NCBI RefSeq assembly: GCF_029581395.1
Contig: NZ_CP121113.1
Span: 1,856,001-1,920,000, forward strand
Length of the DNA stretch: 64,000 nt
Origin: Roseinatronobacter sp. S2
GTDB lineage: Bacteria; Pseudomonadota; Alphaproteobacteria; Rhodobacterales; Rhodobacteraceae
Direction: 5' to 3'
The position numbers and the translations under genes were made by a program. Below, piece by piece: positions 43,036 through 55,485 of this stretch. Under the pieces are notes generated by a model. That model searched no databases, was not told the origin of the DNA, and saw only the letters and a list, made by a program, of their open reading frames with translations. Positions within the stretch are counted from its first letter, which is position 1. Every line of letters begins with the position of its first letter.

Positions 43036-44241
43036 ATGGCCAGATCCCAGCTTGGGGTTCAGACGCAGTTTTCCCGACCGGTCCGCCAGATTGTGATGAT
43101 GTTTCTTGTCATTGTTCTGGTTGCGGTGGGAACATATTTTGCCCTGCCACGCGTGGCAGGTATTTTCCTTGCGAATATATGGCTGAACGGATTCATCTTT
43201 CTGGTGTTTGTCATTGGCGTGCTTGCCACGTTCTGGCAGGTGATCCAGTTGAACCGGTCCATCGTCTGGATCGAAGGGTTTGCCGCGGGCACCCCCGGTC
43301 ATGATGCGACAGTTCCGCCTGCGCTGCTGGTGCCACTGGCGGCACTGTTGCGGGGGCGCGGGCATGGCAGCCAGATCAGTTCCAGTTCGGCAGGGTCTAT
43401 CCTTGATTCCGTGGCCACGCGGCTGGATGAATTGCGCGACATCACGCGCTATATCATCAACCTGTTGATTTTCCTTGGCTTGCTTGGAACATTTTACGGG
43501 CTTGCAACCACCGTTCCTGCGGTGGTCGACACAATCCGCTCGCTTGCCCCCGAAGCCAACGAGACGGGCATACAGGTGTTTGAAAACCTGATGAGCGGGC
43601 TTGAAGCGCAGCTTGGCGGCATGGGAACGGCGTTTTCGTCATCCTTGCTGGGGCTTGCAGGATCGCTGGTTGTGGGGTTGCTGGAACTGTTTGCGGGCCA
43701 TGGGCAGAACCGGTTTTACCGCCAGCTTGAAGAATGGCTCAGCTCCATCACGCGCCTTGGTATGGCAGGGACCGATCCCGAACAGGGCGGCGAAATGGGC
43801 GCGGTTGTGCACGTTCTGGACGCGATGGCCGAACAGATGGAAGCGATGCACCGCCAGCAGGTTCAGGCCGATTTTGAACGCGGCCAACTGGATCAGGCGC
43901 TGGGATATCTGGTGCAGGCCATTGACCGGCTGGCCGAAGGCGGGCTTGGCGGGAGGGATGCGCAGGATGCATCCGTGGTGCTGGAACGCATTGCCACCGC
44001 ACAGGAAGAACTTCTTGGCTATTACCGTCAGGATGCGGTCGAGGGCGGCCCCCATGCCGAAGCTGAAATCAGGATGCGTTTGCGCAATATTGACGGGCAG
44101 CTTCTGCGTATTTCCGAAGAACTGTCTGCGGGTCGTCTGGAAACAACGGCTGATTTGCGGTCCGATCTGTCTAACCTGACAATGGCAGTGCGCCAGTTGT
44201 CGCGCGCGGGATTTGGCGTGCGCCGCGACGGGGGGGCGTAA
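43036..44241 (+). CDS. MotA/TolQ/ExbB-like proton-channel protein
   Basis: The 401-aa protein has four hydrophobic segments (about 18-36, 50-68, 139-162, 196-221). The last two carry the MotA/ExbB-type pattern LLGTFYGLATTVPAVVDTI and LEAQLGGMGTAFSSSLLGLAGSLVVGLLELF. A helical cytoplasmic tail of 180 residues follows. It ends three bases before an OmpA-like gene, so the pair would form an ion-driven inner-membrane complex anchored to peptidoglycan. It is not flanked by flagellar, tol or tonB genes. Confidence 0.82.
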   Translation: MARSQLGVQTQFSRPVRQIVMMFLVIVLVAVGTYFALPRVAGIFLANIWLNGFIFLVFVIGVLATFWQVIQLNRSIVWIEGFAAGTPGHDATVPPALLVPLAALLRGRGHGSQISSSSAGSILDSVATRLDELRDITRYIINLLIFLGLLGTFYGLATTVPAVVDTIRSLAPEANETGIQVFENLMSGLEAQLGGMGTAFSSSLLGLAGSLVVGLLELFAGHGQNRFYRQLEEWLSSITRLGMAGTDPEQGGEMGAVVHVLDAMAEQMEAMHRQQVQADFERGQLDQALGYLVQAIDRLAEGGLGGRDAQDASVVLERIATAQEELLGYYRQDAVEGGPHAEAEIRMRLRNIDGQLLRISEELSAGRLETTADLRSDLSNLTMAVRQLSRAGFGVRRDGGA

Positions 44242-44244
44242 CCC

Positions 44245-46041
44245 ATGGCGCTGGCACGCGGCAGGGGCCAGCGGCGCGAAGTCAGCGGCGCAATATGGCC
44301 GGGCTTCGTCGATGCGATGACCGCGCTGCTGCTGGTGCTTATGTTCGTGCTATCGATCTTCATGATCGTGCAGTTTGTTTTGCGCGACACGATCACCGCA
44401 CGCGAAACCGAACTTGAAGGTCTAAGTGCCGAAGTTGCCAGTCTGGTCGATGCACTGGGATTGTCGCGCGCGCAGGTGTCAACACTGGAAGGGCAGGTGT
44501 CCGGCCTTGAAGGCGATCTGGATGAGGCCCGCGCCCTGATGGCCGCGCAACTGGCCCGGATCAGCGGTTTGTCGCGTGACCTGACCGCGAGAGAGGCAGA
44601 ACTCAGCAGCGCACAGGCGCAGATTACCCAGTTTGAAGCACAAGTGGCCGCCCTGATTGGCGAGCGCGACAGCGCACTTGCGCAAGGGGAAGAACTGACC
44701 GCCGATCTGGCAGAGTTGGAAGCGGCGCAGCAAGTGCTGATATCTGAACAGGAAGCCATGGAACTGGCCCTTGCGCGCCTGCGTGACGAGTTGGATGCAG
44801 AAGCGCAGGCCGCGCGTCTGGCTGCCGCCCGCGCCGACGCGGTGGAAGCGGCGCTTGCGCAGGCGCAGGCAGATGCGGCATCGCAGGAAGCGTCCCTGGC
44901 GCAACTGGTGCAACAGCTGGCCGCGTCCGAGGAAGCACGCCTTGCCACTGCCCGGGACCAAAGCGCGCTGGAGCAGGATCTGGCCGCCGCGCGCGAAGAA
45001 CTGGACGCTGCGCAGGCCGCGCGTCTGGCCGAAGCCGCCGCCGCCGAAGCGCTGCGTGCGCGGCTGTCAGATGTGGAAACCGCATTGACCGAAGAAGAAC
45101 GCCGCCGCCTTGCAGATGCCGCCGCCGCGCAGGCCCTGCGTGACCGTCTGGCGCAGGCAGATACCGAACTGACCGCCATGACCTTGCAACTGGAAGCGGA
45201 ACGCGCGCGCGCCGAAGAAACCCTGACCCTGCTGGCCGCCGCACGCGCCGCACAAGCCGATCTTCAGGCCGATCTTCAGGCCGAACTGTCCGAACGTGAA
45301 CGTCAGGCCGCATTGCGCGCCGCCGCGCAATCCGCCCTGTCCGACGCCGAAGCCCAATCCGCCGAGGACCAGCGCAGGCTGGAATTGCTGAACCAGCAAG
45401 TTGCATCGCTGCGCGGGCAGGTGGGCGGCTTGCAGGATTTGCTGGGCGAGGCGCGCGCGCGTGAAGATGCCGCCAATGTCCAGATTGAAAGCCTTGGCGC
45501 GGATCTGAACCTTGCATTGGCGCAACTGGCTGCCGAGGAACGCCGCCGCGCAGATATGGAAGCGGCCGAGCGTGAAAGGCTGGAGCAGTTCCGTTCCGAA
45601 TTCTTCGGACAGGTGCGGCAGGTTCTGGAAGGGCGTTCCGGCGTCGAGATTGTGGGCGATCGCTTCGTCTTCTCATCCGAAGTGCTGTTTGAACTTGGCT
45701 CTGCCGATCTGGCGCCTGCGGGACGCGCCCAGATCGGCAACGTCGTGTCAATTCTGCAAGAGGTTGCAGATAATATTCCGTCGGGCATTGATTGGGTTTT
45801 GCAGGTCGACGGGCACACCGACAATCTGCCCATCGCGCCCGGCGCGGAATTTGCCGACAACTGGGAGCTTAGCCAGGCCCGCGCGCTGTCAGTGGTGCGC
45901 TACCTGACCGAGGTGATGGGCTTTCCGGCATTCCGGCTGGCGGCAGCTGGTTTCGGCGAGTATCGCCCCGTCGACCCTGCCAACACCGCACAGGCGCGGG
46001 CGCGCAACCGCCGTATTGAGCTGAAACTGACCGAGCGCTGA
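44245..46041 (+). CDS. MotB/OmpA-like protein with long coiled-coil stalk
   Basis: The 598-aa protein has one N-terminal membrane helix (residues about 20-48) with the MotB-type Asp in GFVDAMTALLLVL. About 390 residues of Ala/Glu/Gln/Arg-rich coiled coil follow (about 52-445). The end is an OmpA-type peptidoglycan-binding domain (LQVDGHTDNLPI, NWELSQARALSVVRYL, AAGFGEYRP, ARNRRIELKL). It partners the upstream MotA-like protein. The stalk is far longer than in MotB or TolR. Zorya ZorB shares the membrane-Asp/OmpA plan, but no ZorC, D or E genes are near. Confidence 0.85.
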   Translation: MALARGRGQRREVSGAIWPGFVDAMTALLLVLMFVLSIFMIVQFVLRDTITARETELEGLSAEVASLVDALGLSRAQVSTLEGQVSGLEGDLDEARALMAAQLARISGLSRDLTAREAELSSAQAQITQFEAQVAALIGERDSALAQGEELTADLAELEAAQQVLISEQEAMELALARLRDELDAEAQAARLAAARADAVEAALAQAQADAASQEASLAQLVQQLAASEEARLATARDQSALEQDLAAAREELDAAQAARLAEAAAAEALRARLSDVETALTEEERRRLADAAAAQALRDRLAQADTELTAMTLQLEAERARAEETLTLLAAARAAQADLQADLQAELSERERQAALRAAAQSALSDAEAQSAEDQRRLELLNQQVASLRGQVGGLQDLLGEARAREDAANVQIESLGADLNLALAQLAAEERRRADMEAAERERLEQFRSEFFGQVRQVLEGRSGVEIVGDRFVFSSEVLFELGSADLAPAGRAQIGNVVSILQEVADNIPSGIDWVLQVDGHTDNLPIAPGAEFADNWELSQARALSVVRYLTEVMGFPAFRLAAAGFGEYRPVDPANTAQARARNRRIELKLTER

Positions 46042-46201
46042 TTGCGCGGATGATTCTGCCGTGCTGATCGCCGGAGTGATGACGCGCCTGCCTATATGGT
46101 GTGCCATTGTATACAGTTTTATGCCAAAATGCCCGATGTGGGCGCAATCAGCATGGCTTACAGGGGTCGTGGCCCTTGCGTGATTGCTGCGAAGGGACTA
46201 G

Positions 46202-47200
<999 letters not shown>

Positions 47201-47232
47201 GGCGTGCTTGAACTGCATTTTCTGACAGATAC

Positions 47233-47260
47233 AAGGGGCCGCACCATAGTGCGGCCCCTT
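47233..47260 (+). terminator. Terminator of mdh
   Basis: AAGGGGCCGCAC / GTGCGGCCCCTT is a perfect 12-bp stem with loop CATA, 32 bases after the mdh stop, followed by TTGATATTT. Confidence 0.85.
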
Positions 47261-47288
47261 TGATATTTCTGACCGGCACGGCATTCGA

Positions 47289-47360
47289 GTGATCACGTTT
47301 TTGTGATGATAATGCTGTTAGCGGTATTTTGTGATCACAGTTTTTCAGCGTGTGATCACA
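47289..47360. promoter_or_regulatory. Three GTGATCAC palindromes upstream of sucC
   Basis: GTGATCAC occurs at 47289-47296 and, extended to TGTGATCACA, at 47330-47339 and 47351-47360. Their centres are 42 and 21 bases apart, that is whole helical turns on one DNA face. They lie 109-180 bases before the sucC ATG. They are likely cooperative operator sites for a central-carbon regulator, not identified here. Confidence 0.65.
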
Positions 47361-47468
47361 AAATGCACATTTTCAGCCGATCCCGAAGGATTGCCGAAGT
47401 TATTCATTGTTTTTTGTCTGAAATCTGGCATGCACAGAAGGAGATAACACAGAAAATGGGACAGTTTC

Positions 47469-48662
<1,194 letters not shown>

Positions 48663-48667
48663 ACGGG

Positions 48668-49036
48668 ATGAACGACAAGTTCCATCCCATTTTGGTCGCG
48701 GAAGCAAAAAAGCGATTGCTCGAATTAATCTCCGAGCGTGGTGGGCATCTGTCGTTCGCGGAGCTAAACCGCCTTGAACCAAATTCACTTGGTGATCTCT
48801 GGTTTTCGTTATTTGATCATCCGAATATTCTGATGTGGGATCGACTTTCGCAACCGTATGCGCAGGCCATTTCAGAACTTCTTCAGAGTTCGTTGGTTCA
48901 TGCACATCCTGCGACCGAGCTTACTTATATGTTAGATGGATTTGTGCCGAAGTTCCCGATCGCGAAATCCATAGAAACCTACAGAGAGCCTCATTGGTTT
49001 CCGATGACGCTCCATAACGAACCATTGGAGGCTTAA
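48668..49036 (+). CDS. Unrecognised small protein inserted between sucC and sucD
   Basis: The 122-aa product begins [26 protein letters not shown] and ends [13 protein letters not shown]. It is soluble, slightly acidic, and matches no domain I know. The ATG at 48668 has AAGGG upstream. Its DNA is visibly AT-richer than sucC and sucD, and it provides the ribosome site (GGAGG) for sucD at its own 3' end. sucC and sucD are normally adjacent, so this looks like an acquired cargo gene. Confidence 0.7.
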   Translation: MNDKFHPILVAEAKKRLLELISERGGHLSFAELNRLEPNSLGDLWFSLFDHPNILMWDRLSQPYAQAISELLQSSLVHAHPATELTYMLDGFVPKFPIAKSIETYREPHWFPMTLHNEPLEA

Positions 49037-49921
49037 ATGGCCGTTCTCGTAGACAAAAACACAAAGGTCATCTGCCAGGGCTTCACCGGCTCTCAGGGGA
49101 CATTCCATTCCGAACAGGCCATTGCCTATGGCACGAAAATGGTCGGTGGTGTCACGCCGGGCAAGGGGGGGCAAACCCATCTGGACCTGCCGGTGTTCAA
49201 TTCCGTGCATGAAGCGAAATCGGTGACAGACGCGAATGCAACCGTCATCTATGTGCCGCCGCCCTTTGCCGCCGATTCCATTCTGGAAGCGATCGATGCG
49301 GAAATGGAACTGATCGTCTGCATCACCGAAGGCATTCCCGTTCTGGACATGATGCGCGTCAAGCGTGCGCTGATTGACAGCAAATCGGTGCTGATTGGCC
49401 CGAACTGTCCCGGTGTCATCACGCCGGATGCGTGCAAAATCGGCATCATGCCGGGCCATATTCACCGCCGCGGGTCGGTCGGTGTTGTGTCGCGGTCCGG
49501 CACATTGACCTATGAAGCCGTGAAACAGACCACCGATGTGGGGCTGGGCCAGTCCACTTGCGTCGGTATCGGGGGCGATCCTGTAAAAGGGACCGAGCAT
49601 CTTGACGTTTTGGAATGGTTTTTGGCCGATGATGAAACCGAATCGATCATCATGATCGGGGAAATCGGGGGCAGTGCCGAAGAAGAAGCCGCGCAATTCC
49701 TGAAAGATGAAGCAAAACGCGGGCGGTCCAAACCCTGCGCAGGCTTCATTGCTGGCCGCACGGCCCCTCCGGGGCGGCGCATGGGCCATGCTGGCGCGAT
49801 TGTTGCTGGCGGCAAAGGTGGTGCTGACGATAAGATCGAAGCGATGAAAAGCGCCGGTATCATCGTTGCCGACAGCCCCGCCGGTCTGGGCGAGGCTGTG
49901 CTGAAAGCGATTGGCAAATAA
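49037..49921 (+). CDS. sucD: Succinyl-CoA synthetase alpha subunit
   Basis: The 294-aa protein begins [29 protein letters not shown], binds CoA in its Rossmann domain, and has the phosphorylated active His in [15 protein letters not shown]. It partners SucC. GGAGG before the ATG lies within the preceding small gene. Confidence 0.97.
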   Translation: MAVLVDKNTKVICQGFTGSQGTFHSEQAIAYGTKMVGGVTPGKGGQTHLDLPVFNSVHEAKSVTDANATVIYVPPPFAADSILEAIDAEMELIVCITEGIPVLDMMRVKRALIDSKSVLIGPNCPGVITPDACKIGIMPGHIHRRGSVGVVSRSGTLTYEAVKQTTDVGLGQSTCVGIGGDPVKGTEHLDVLEWFLADDETESIIMIGEIGGSAEEEAAQFLKDEAKRGRSKPCAGFIAGRTAPPGRRMGHAGAIVAGGKGGADDKIEAMKSAGIIVADSPAGLGEAVLKAIGK

Positions 49922-49947
49922 ACCGATCCCGCCAAGGGGGACAAAAC

Positions 49948-50436
49948 ATGACCATAACGCAAGCCATTCAGAATGGTTTTCGCAACGCGTTTACATTTTC
50001 GGGGCGATCACGTCGCCCCGAATACTGGTTTTTCTTTGCTTTTGTCTTTGGCGGGGCGGCTGTGCTGAGTGTGCTTGAGCTTGCCATTCGCGGAACTACC
50101 GGCGGGCTTGTGTTGCGCGCGTTCCAGATCATCGTGTTTGTGCCGTTTCTGGCCGTGGGCTGGCGCCGGTTGCAAGATACCGGCCGCCCCGGTTGGTTCC
50201 TGCTGGTGCCATCCGCGATTGTTGTGGCCAGCACGTTCGTCTCCGGCTCGGTGTTCCAGCATATGATCGGCATTATTCTGTCCCCGTTCGGCCTTGCTGC
50301 GCGGGGCGGGCCTGATGGGATTGTGGGTGTTATGTCCATTGTTCAGATACTGGCTGGTCTGGTTATCGTGTTCTGGATGTCACGTTCCAGCCAGCGTGGG
50401 CCGAACACCTATGGCCCTGAACCGCGCGTGCATTGA
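49948..50436 (+). CDS. DUF805 membrane protein
   Basis: The 162-aa protein has four hydrophobic segments and the DUF805 start FRNAFTFSGRSRRPEYWFFFAF, with VGWRRLQDTGRPGW in the middle. Function is unknown. It sits between sucD and sucA on the same strand, 26 bases after sucD, so it is co-transcribed with TCA-cycle genes. Confidence 0.9.
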   Translation: MTITQAIQNGFRNAFTFSGRSRRPEYWFFFAFVFGGAAVLSVLELAIRGTTGGLVLRAFQIIVFVPFLAVGWRRLQDTGRPGWFLLVPSAIVVASTFVSGSVFQHMIGIILSPFGLAARGGPDGIVGVMSIVQILAGLVIVFWMSRSSQRGPNTYGPEPRVH

Positions 50437-50472
50437 CGCGCATAATCTTTACCGTAGCACAAAGGTGCTGAC

Positions 50473-53463
50473 ATGAATGACCAAAGCCCGAATGAGCAGT
50501 TGAACGCGCAGGATTTCCTGCAAGGGCATAATACCGATTATGTAGAAGCGCTTCAGGCAAAACATGCGGCGGACCCGTCTTCGGTTGACGCGGCCTGGGC
50601 GGAGTATTTCAAGGCCTTGGGCGAAACCCAGGACGATGCGACACGCGCTGCCGCTGGCCCCAGCTGGGCGCGCCGCGACTGGCCACCTGTGCCAAATGAT
50701 GATCTGACCGCCGCACTAACCGGGGAATGGCCGGTTGTTGCTGCGCCGAAAACCGCCGCCAAACCGGTCGCTGGCGAAGGCGATGCCGCCGCGCAAAAGA
50801 TCACCGCCAAGGCCGCCGAAAAAGGGGTCACCCTGACCACCGAACAGGTGCGCGGTGCGGTCCTTGACAGCTTGCGCGCGCTGATGATCATTCGCGCCTA
50901 CCGTATTCGGGGCCATCTGGTTGCCGATCTGGACCCGCTGGGCCTGCAAAGCGAAGAACCACATCCCGAACTGGACCCGCGGTCTTACGGCTTTACCGAA
51001 GCCGACATGGACCGCCCGATCTTTATCGACAATGTTCTGGGGCTGGAAGTCGCATCGCTGCGCGAAATTATCGACATTCTGCAGCGCACCTATTGCGGCA
51101 CATTCGCGTTGCAGTTCATGCATATTTCCAACCCCGAACAAGTGTCATGGCTGAAGGAACGCATCGAGGGGCTGGGCAAGGAAATCCAGTTCACCAAGCG
51201 CGGACGCCGCGCCATTCTGGACAAGCTGGTGCAGGCAGAAGGCTTTGAAAAATTCCTGCATGTCAAATACATGGGCACCAAGCGTTTCGGACTGGACGGG
51301 GGCGAAGCGGTCATTCCCGCGATGGAACAGATCATCAAACGCGGCGGTGCGCTGGGTGTGCGTGAAATCGCAGTCGGCATGCCGCATCGGGGCCGACTGA
51401 ACATTCTGGCCAATGTTATGGCGAAGCCTTATCGCGCCATTTTCAACGAGTTTCAGGGCGGCAGCTTCAAGCCCGAAGATGTCGACGGGTCGGGTGATGT
51501 GAAATATCACCTTGGCGCATCGTCGGACCGCAAATTTGACGGAAACACCGTGCATTTGTCGCTGACGGCCAACCCGTCGCATCTGGAAGCGGTGAACCCT
51601 GTTGTTCTGGGCAAGGTGCGCGCCAAACAAGACCAGATCGGCGATGCAGAACGCCGTCAGGTTCTGGGTGTGCTGCTGCATGGTGACGCGGCCTTCGCGG
51701 GGCAGGGTATCATTGCCGAAGGGTTCGGGCTGTCGGGTCTGCGCGGTCACCGCACGGGTGGGACCATCCATCTGGTCGTGAACAACCAGATCGGGTTTAC
51801 CACGGCACCGCATTTCAGCCGCTCGTCGCCCTATCCCACAGACATTGCCCTGATGGTGGAAGCGCCGATTTTCCACGTCAATGGCGATGACCCCGAAGCG
51901 GTGGTGCATGCCGCCAAAGTGGCCACGGAATTCCGCCAGAAATTCCTGAAGGATGTGGTCATTGACGTGTTCTGTTATCGCCGTTTCGGCCATAACGAAG
52001 GCGACGAGCCGATGTTCACCAATCCGGCCATGTATACCCGTATCAAGAAGCATAAATCGACGCTTCAGCTGTATACCGAACGTCTGGTCGCAGACGGGCT
52101 GATTCCCGAAGGTGAAATTGACGATATGAAGGCCGCGTTTCAGGCGCATCTGAATGATGAATTTGAAGCCGGAAAAACCTATAAGCCCAACAAGGCCGAC
52201 TGGCTGGACGGGCGCTGGTCCCACCTGAACCGCGAGGGCGAGGAATACCAGCGCGGTCAGACATCGATTCCCAGCGAAACACTGGCCGAACTGGGCGGGG
52301 CGCTGACGCACTATCCCGAAGGGTTCAACATTCACAAGACTGTTGTGCGCCAGCTGGAGGCCAAGAAGGAAATGTTCGCGTCCGGGCGCGGGTTTGACTG
52401 GGCCACAGCCGAAGCACTGGCGTTCGGATCACTCGTGACCGAAGGGTATCCTGTGCGCCTGTCAGGTCAGGATTCCACGCGTGGCACTTTCAGCCAGCGC
52501 CATTCTGCCTTTATCGACCAGCAGACCGAGGATCGCTACTACGCCTTGAACAATATCAAGGAAGGGCAGGCGCGTTTTGAGGTCATCGACTCCATGCTGT
52601 CGGAATATGCCGTTCTGGGGTTCGAATACGGCTATTCGCTGGCCGAACCCAATGCGCTGGTGATGTGGGAAGCGCAGTTTGGCGATTTCGCCAATGGTGC
52701 ACAGATCATGTTTGACCAGTTCATCAGTTCCGGCGAAAGCAAATGGTTGCGCATGTCCGGTCTGGTCATGTTGTTGCCGCACGGATTCGAAGGGCAGGGG
52801 CCGGAACACAGTTCCGCCCGGCTGGAGCGTTTCTTGCAGCAATGCGCACAGGACAACTGGATCGTTGCGAATTGCTCGACGCCCGCAAACTATTTCCACA
52901 TTCTGCGCCGCCAGATTCACCGCAGCTTCCGCAAGCCGCTGGTGCTGATGACCCCGAAATCACTGCTGCGCCACAAGCTTTGCATTTCTGAAGCCGCAGA
53001 TTTCACCGAAGGGTCCAGCTTCCACCGTGTGCTGTGGGATGATGCCCAAAAAGGCAACAGCACCACCGAACTGGTGGCAGATGACAAGATCAAGCGTGTG
53101 ATCATGTGTTCGGGCAAGGTGTATTACGACCTGCTGGAAGAACGTGATGCGCGCGGGATTACGGATATATATCTGCTGCGCGTGGAGCAATTCTATCCCT
53201 TCCCGGCAATGGCGCTGCTGAAGGAACTGGAACGCTTCCCCAATGCAGAAGTGATCTGGTGTCAGGAAGAGCCGAAGAACCAGGGTGCCTGGAGCTTCAT
53301 TGAACCAAATATCGAATGGGTTCTGGGACGTCTGAAAGGGGCCACAAAACGCCCCCGTTATGTGGGGCGCACAGCCAGTGCCTCGCCTGCGACAGGGCTT
53401 GCCAGTCAACATAAAGCACAACAAGAAGCGCTCGTGAATGAAGCGCTGACAATCGAGGGATAA
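50473..53463 (+). CDS. sucA: 2-Oxoglutarate dehydrogenase E1 component
   Basis: The 996-aa thiamine diphosphate enzyme decarboxylates 2-oxoglutarate and succinylates SucB. The N-terminal [17 protein letters not shown] helix binds the complex. Active-site blocks [64 protein letters not shown] and the C-terminal [11 protein letters not shown] and [17 protein letters not shown] are all present. It follows the DUF805 gene by 36 bases. Confidence 0.97.
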   Translation: MNDQSPNEQLNAQDFLQGHNTDYVEALQAKHAADPSSVDAAWAEYFKALGETQDDATRAAAGPSWARRDWPPVPNDDLTAALTGEWPVVAAPKTAAKPVAGEGDAAAQKITAKAAEKGVTLTTEQVRGAVLDSLRALMIIRAYRIRGHLVADLDPLGLQSEEPHPELDPRSYGFTEADMDRPIFIDNVLGLEVASLREIIDILQRTYCGTFALQFMHISNPEQVSWLKERIEGLGKEIQFTKRGRRAILDKLVQAEGFEKFLHVKYMGTKRFGLDGGEAVIPAMEQIIKRGGALGVREIAVGMPHRGRLNILANVMAKPYRAIFNEFQGGSFKPEDVDGSGDVKYHLGASSDRKFDGNTVHLSLTANPSHLEAVNPVVLGKVRAKQDQIGDAERRQVLGVLLHGDAAFAGQGIIAEGFGLSGLRGHRTGGTIHLVVNNQIGFTTAPHFSRSSPYPTDIALMVEAPIFHVNGDDPEAVVHAAKVATEFRQKFLKDVVIDVFCYRRFGHNEGDEPMFTNPAMYTRIKKHKSTLQLYTERLVADGLIPEGEIDDMKAAFQAHLNDEFEAGKTYKPNKADWLDGRWSHLNREGEEYQRGQTSIPSETLAELGGALTHYPEGFNIHKTVVRQLEAKKEMFASGRGFDWATAEALAFGSLVTEGYPVRLSGQDSTRGTFSQRHSAFIDQQTEDRYYALNNIKEGQARFEVIDSMLSEYAVLGFEYGYSLAEPNALVMWEAQFGDFANGAQIMFDQFISSGESKWLRMSGLVMLLPHGFEGQGPEHSSARLERFLQQCAQDNWIVANCSTPANYFHILRRQIHRSFRKPLVLMTPKSLLRHKLCISEAADFTEGSSFHRVLWDDAQKGNSTTELVADDKIKRVIMCSGKVYYDLLEERDARGITDIYLLRVEQFYPFPAMALLKELERFPNAEVIWCQEEPKNQGAWSFIEPNIEWVLGRLKGATKRPRYVGRTASASPATGLASQHKAQQEALVNEALTIEG

Positions 53464-53470
53464 CAAGACC

Positions 53471-54988
53471 ATGTCCACCGAAGTTCGAGTGCCCACACTG
53501 GGCGAAAGTGTTTCCAAGGCGACTATTGCAACCTGGTTCAAGAAGCCCGGTGACGCGGTTGCGGTCGATGAAATGCTGTGTGAACTGGAAACCGATAAGG
53601 TGACCGTCGAAGTGCCCTCGCCCGTGGCAGGCACATTGGGCGAGATTGTCGCGCAGGAAGGCGACACTGTGGGCGTCGATGCGCTGCTGGCCATGATCAG
53701 CGAGCCGGGTGCTGCGGAAACCCCCAGCAAAGCCCCCAAGGCGGATGCAAAACCCGCTGAGGCCCCGCAGCAGGATGCGGGCGAGAGCGTGGACGTGATG
53801 GTCCCCGCTTTGGGCGAAAGCGTATCCGAGGCCACTGTCGCAAGCTGGTTCAAGAAACCGGGCGACGCGGTCGAACAGGACGAAATGCTGTGCGAGCTGG
53901 AAACTGATAAAGTGTCGGTCGAAGTGCCTGCGCCCGCATCGGGTGTTCTGGCCGAGATCCTGGCAGAAGAAGGCAGCACAGTTGCCGCAGGCGGCAAGCT
54001 GGCGGTGATTTCCGGCGGTGCGGTGGCATCACCTGCGGCAGGCGCGCAAGCCCCTGCGGCCACGTCCGGTTCCGCCGGGCGCGATGTCGAAGACGCACCA
54101 TCTGCCAAGAAGCTGATGGCCGAAAAGGGGCTGTCCGCCGATCAGGTCACGGGAACGGGCCGCGACGGGCGGATCATGAAGGAAGACGTGCAGAAGGCAG
54201 CGGCGGCCCCAGCGGCGCAGCCTACGGCTGCACCGGCTGTGCCCACCCCTGCCGCTGCCCCGCGTGCGCCGGTTGCCGCAGATGATGCGGCGCGCGAAGA
54301 GCGTGTGAAGATGACGCGTCTGCGCCAGACCATTGCACGCCGCCTGAAGGATGCGCAGAACACCGCCGCCATGCTGACCACCTATAATGAAGCCGACATG
54401 GGCGGCATCATGGAGTTGCGCAAGGAATACAAGGACCAGTTTGAAAAGAAGCATGGCGTGAAGATGGGCTTTATGTCCTTCTTTGTGAAAGCGTGCTGCC
54501 ATGCGCTGAACGAAGTGCCCGAAGTGAATGCCGAAATTGACGGCACCAATGTGGTTTACAAGAACTACGTCCATATGGGTGTCGCCGTCGGCACGCCCAA
54601 CGGGCTGGTCGTGCCGGTGCTGCGCGATGCGCATAAGATGGGCTTTGCCGAAATTGAAAAGCGCATTGCCGAAATGGGCAAACGCGCGCGGGACGGCAAG
54701 CTGTCGATGGCCGAAATGCAGGGCGGCAGCTTCACCATTTCCAATGGCGGGGTCTATGGCTCGCTGATGTCGTCGCCCATTCTGAACCCGCCGCAATCGG
54801 GTATTCTGGGGATGCACAAGATTCAGGAACGCCCGATGGTTGTCGGCGGCCAGATCGTTGCGCGCCCGATGATGTATCTGGCGCTGTCCTATGACCACCG
54901 GATTGTCGACGGCAAGGGTGCCGTGACCTTCCTTGTGCGCGTGAAAGAAGCGCTGGAAGACCCGCGGCGGTTGTTGATGGATTTGTGA
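53471..54988 (+). CDS. sucB: 2-Oxoglutarate dehydrogenase E2 with two lipoyl domains
   Basis: The 505-aa dihydrolipoyl succinyltransferase has two N-terminal lipoyl domains (lipoylated Lys43 and Lys147, both in ELETDKV), Ala/Pro linkers, a peripheral subunit-binding domain ([26 protein letters not shown]) and the catalytic domain with SYDHRIVDG. Most SucB proteins have a single lipoyl domain; two are known in some alphaproteobacteria. It lies seven bases after sucA. Confidence 0.96.
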   Translation: MSTEVRVPTLGESVSKATIATWFKKPGDAVAVDEMLCELETDKVTVEVPSPVAGTLGEIVAQEGDTVGVDALLAMISEPGAAETPSKAPKADAKPAEAPQQDAGESVDVMVPALGESVSEATVASWFKKPGDAVEQDEMLCELETDKVSVEVPAPASGVLAEILAEEGSTVAAGGKLAVISGGAVASPAAGAQAPAATSGSAGRDVEDAPSAKKLMAEKGLSADQVTGTGRDGRIMKEDVQKAAAAPAAQPTAAPAVPTPAAAPRAPVAADDAAREERVKMTRLRQTIARRLKDAQNTAAMLTTYNEADMGGIMELRKEYKDQFEKKHGVKMGFMSFFVKACCHALNEVPEVNAEIDGTNVVYKNYVHMGVAVGTPNGLVVPVLRDAHKMGFAEIEKRIAEMGKRARDGKLSMAEMQGGSFTISNGGVYGSLMSSPILNPPQSGILGMHKIQERPMVVGGQIVARPMMYLALSYDHRIVDGKGAVTFLVRVKEALEDPRRLLMDL

Positions 54989-54999
54989 GAAAACCATTA

Positions 55000-55035
55000 A
55001 TACCTTTGGCGCGCTAACGGGCGCGCCAAAGGTAT
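55000..55035 (+). terminator. Strong hairpin after sucB
   Basis: ATACCTTTGGCGCGC / GCGCGCCAAAGGTAT is a perfect 15-bp stem with loop TAACGG, 11 bases after the sucB stop. It lacks a long T run, so it may end or attenuate transcription before lpd, or protect the sucB 3' end. Confidence 0.7.
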
Positions 55036-55053
55036 GGCTTGGGGGTGTTTTTG

Positions 55054-55485
55054 ATGACCGGTGAAGTAAGCTTCGATGAAAAAGTTCGGCTTGAACATTT
55101 TCGGTCGGGTATCGACGCTGTACGGGAAGTAGGGATACTCGCGCTCAAGACAATCATTACCCTAAACAGTGGCGCATTCGTAGTATTGCTCACATTTATT
55201 GGTAATGCGGCTGCTCAATCAAAATTTATGGTGCCGTTGGATAAACTCCAATGTTCCATGTACGCATTTCTATGCGGAATCGCTCTAAGTTTTATCGCAA
55301 TAGCCTATACTTACTTTGTTTCGCAAAGCCTTAGCCCTTACCCTCTTCCAGAGAAGCGGACGGATGGTTGGTTTGTTCCAATTGTTATTTTGATAACGGG
55401 GTTGGCGGTGGCGGCCTTTTTGGTAGGTGTAATAACGGTGATTCATAACGTGATGGTCGTGGAAAACGTGGTGGTCATGGAATGA
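55054..55485 (+). CDS. Unrecognised small membrane protein between sucB and lpd
   Basis: The 143-aa protein has a charged start (MTGEVSFDEKVRLEHFRSG) and three or four hydrophobic segments (about 30-52, 65-88, 104-130). No family is recognised. GGGGG lies before the ATG at 55054. The DNA is clearly AT-richer than sucB and lpd. Its stop overlaps the start of the MAPEG gene (ATGA), so the two are coupled. Confidence 0.7.
   Translation: MTGEVSFDEKVRLEHFRSGIDAVREVGILALKTIITLNSGAFVVLLTFIGNAAAQSKFMVPLDKLQCSMYAFLCGIALSFIAIAYTYFVSQSLSPYPLPEKRTDGWFVPIVILITGLAVAAFLVGVITVIHNVMVVENVVVME

Noticed and set aside
44028..45751. Minus-strand frames over the coiled-coil gene (Ser/Ala/Arg-rich products)
   Set aside because: Low-complexity shadows of the Ala/Glu-rich coiled coil on the plus strand.
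43036..46041. Zorya defence system
   Set aside because: Only the motor-like pair is present; no ZorC, ZorD or ZorE-type genes adjoin it, and the coiled coil is in the OmpA-type subunit rather than the MotA-type tail.
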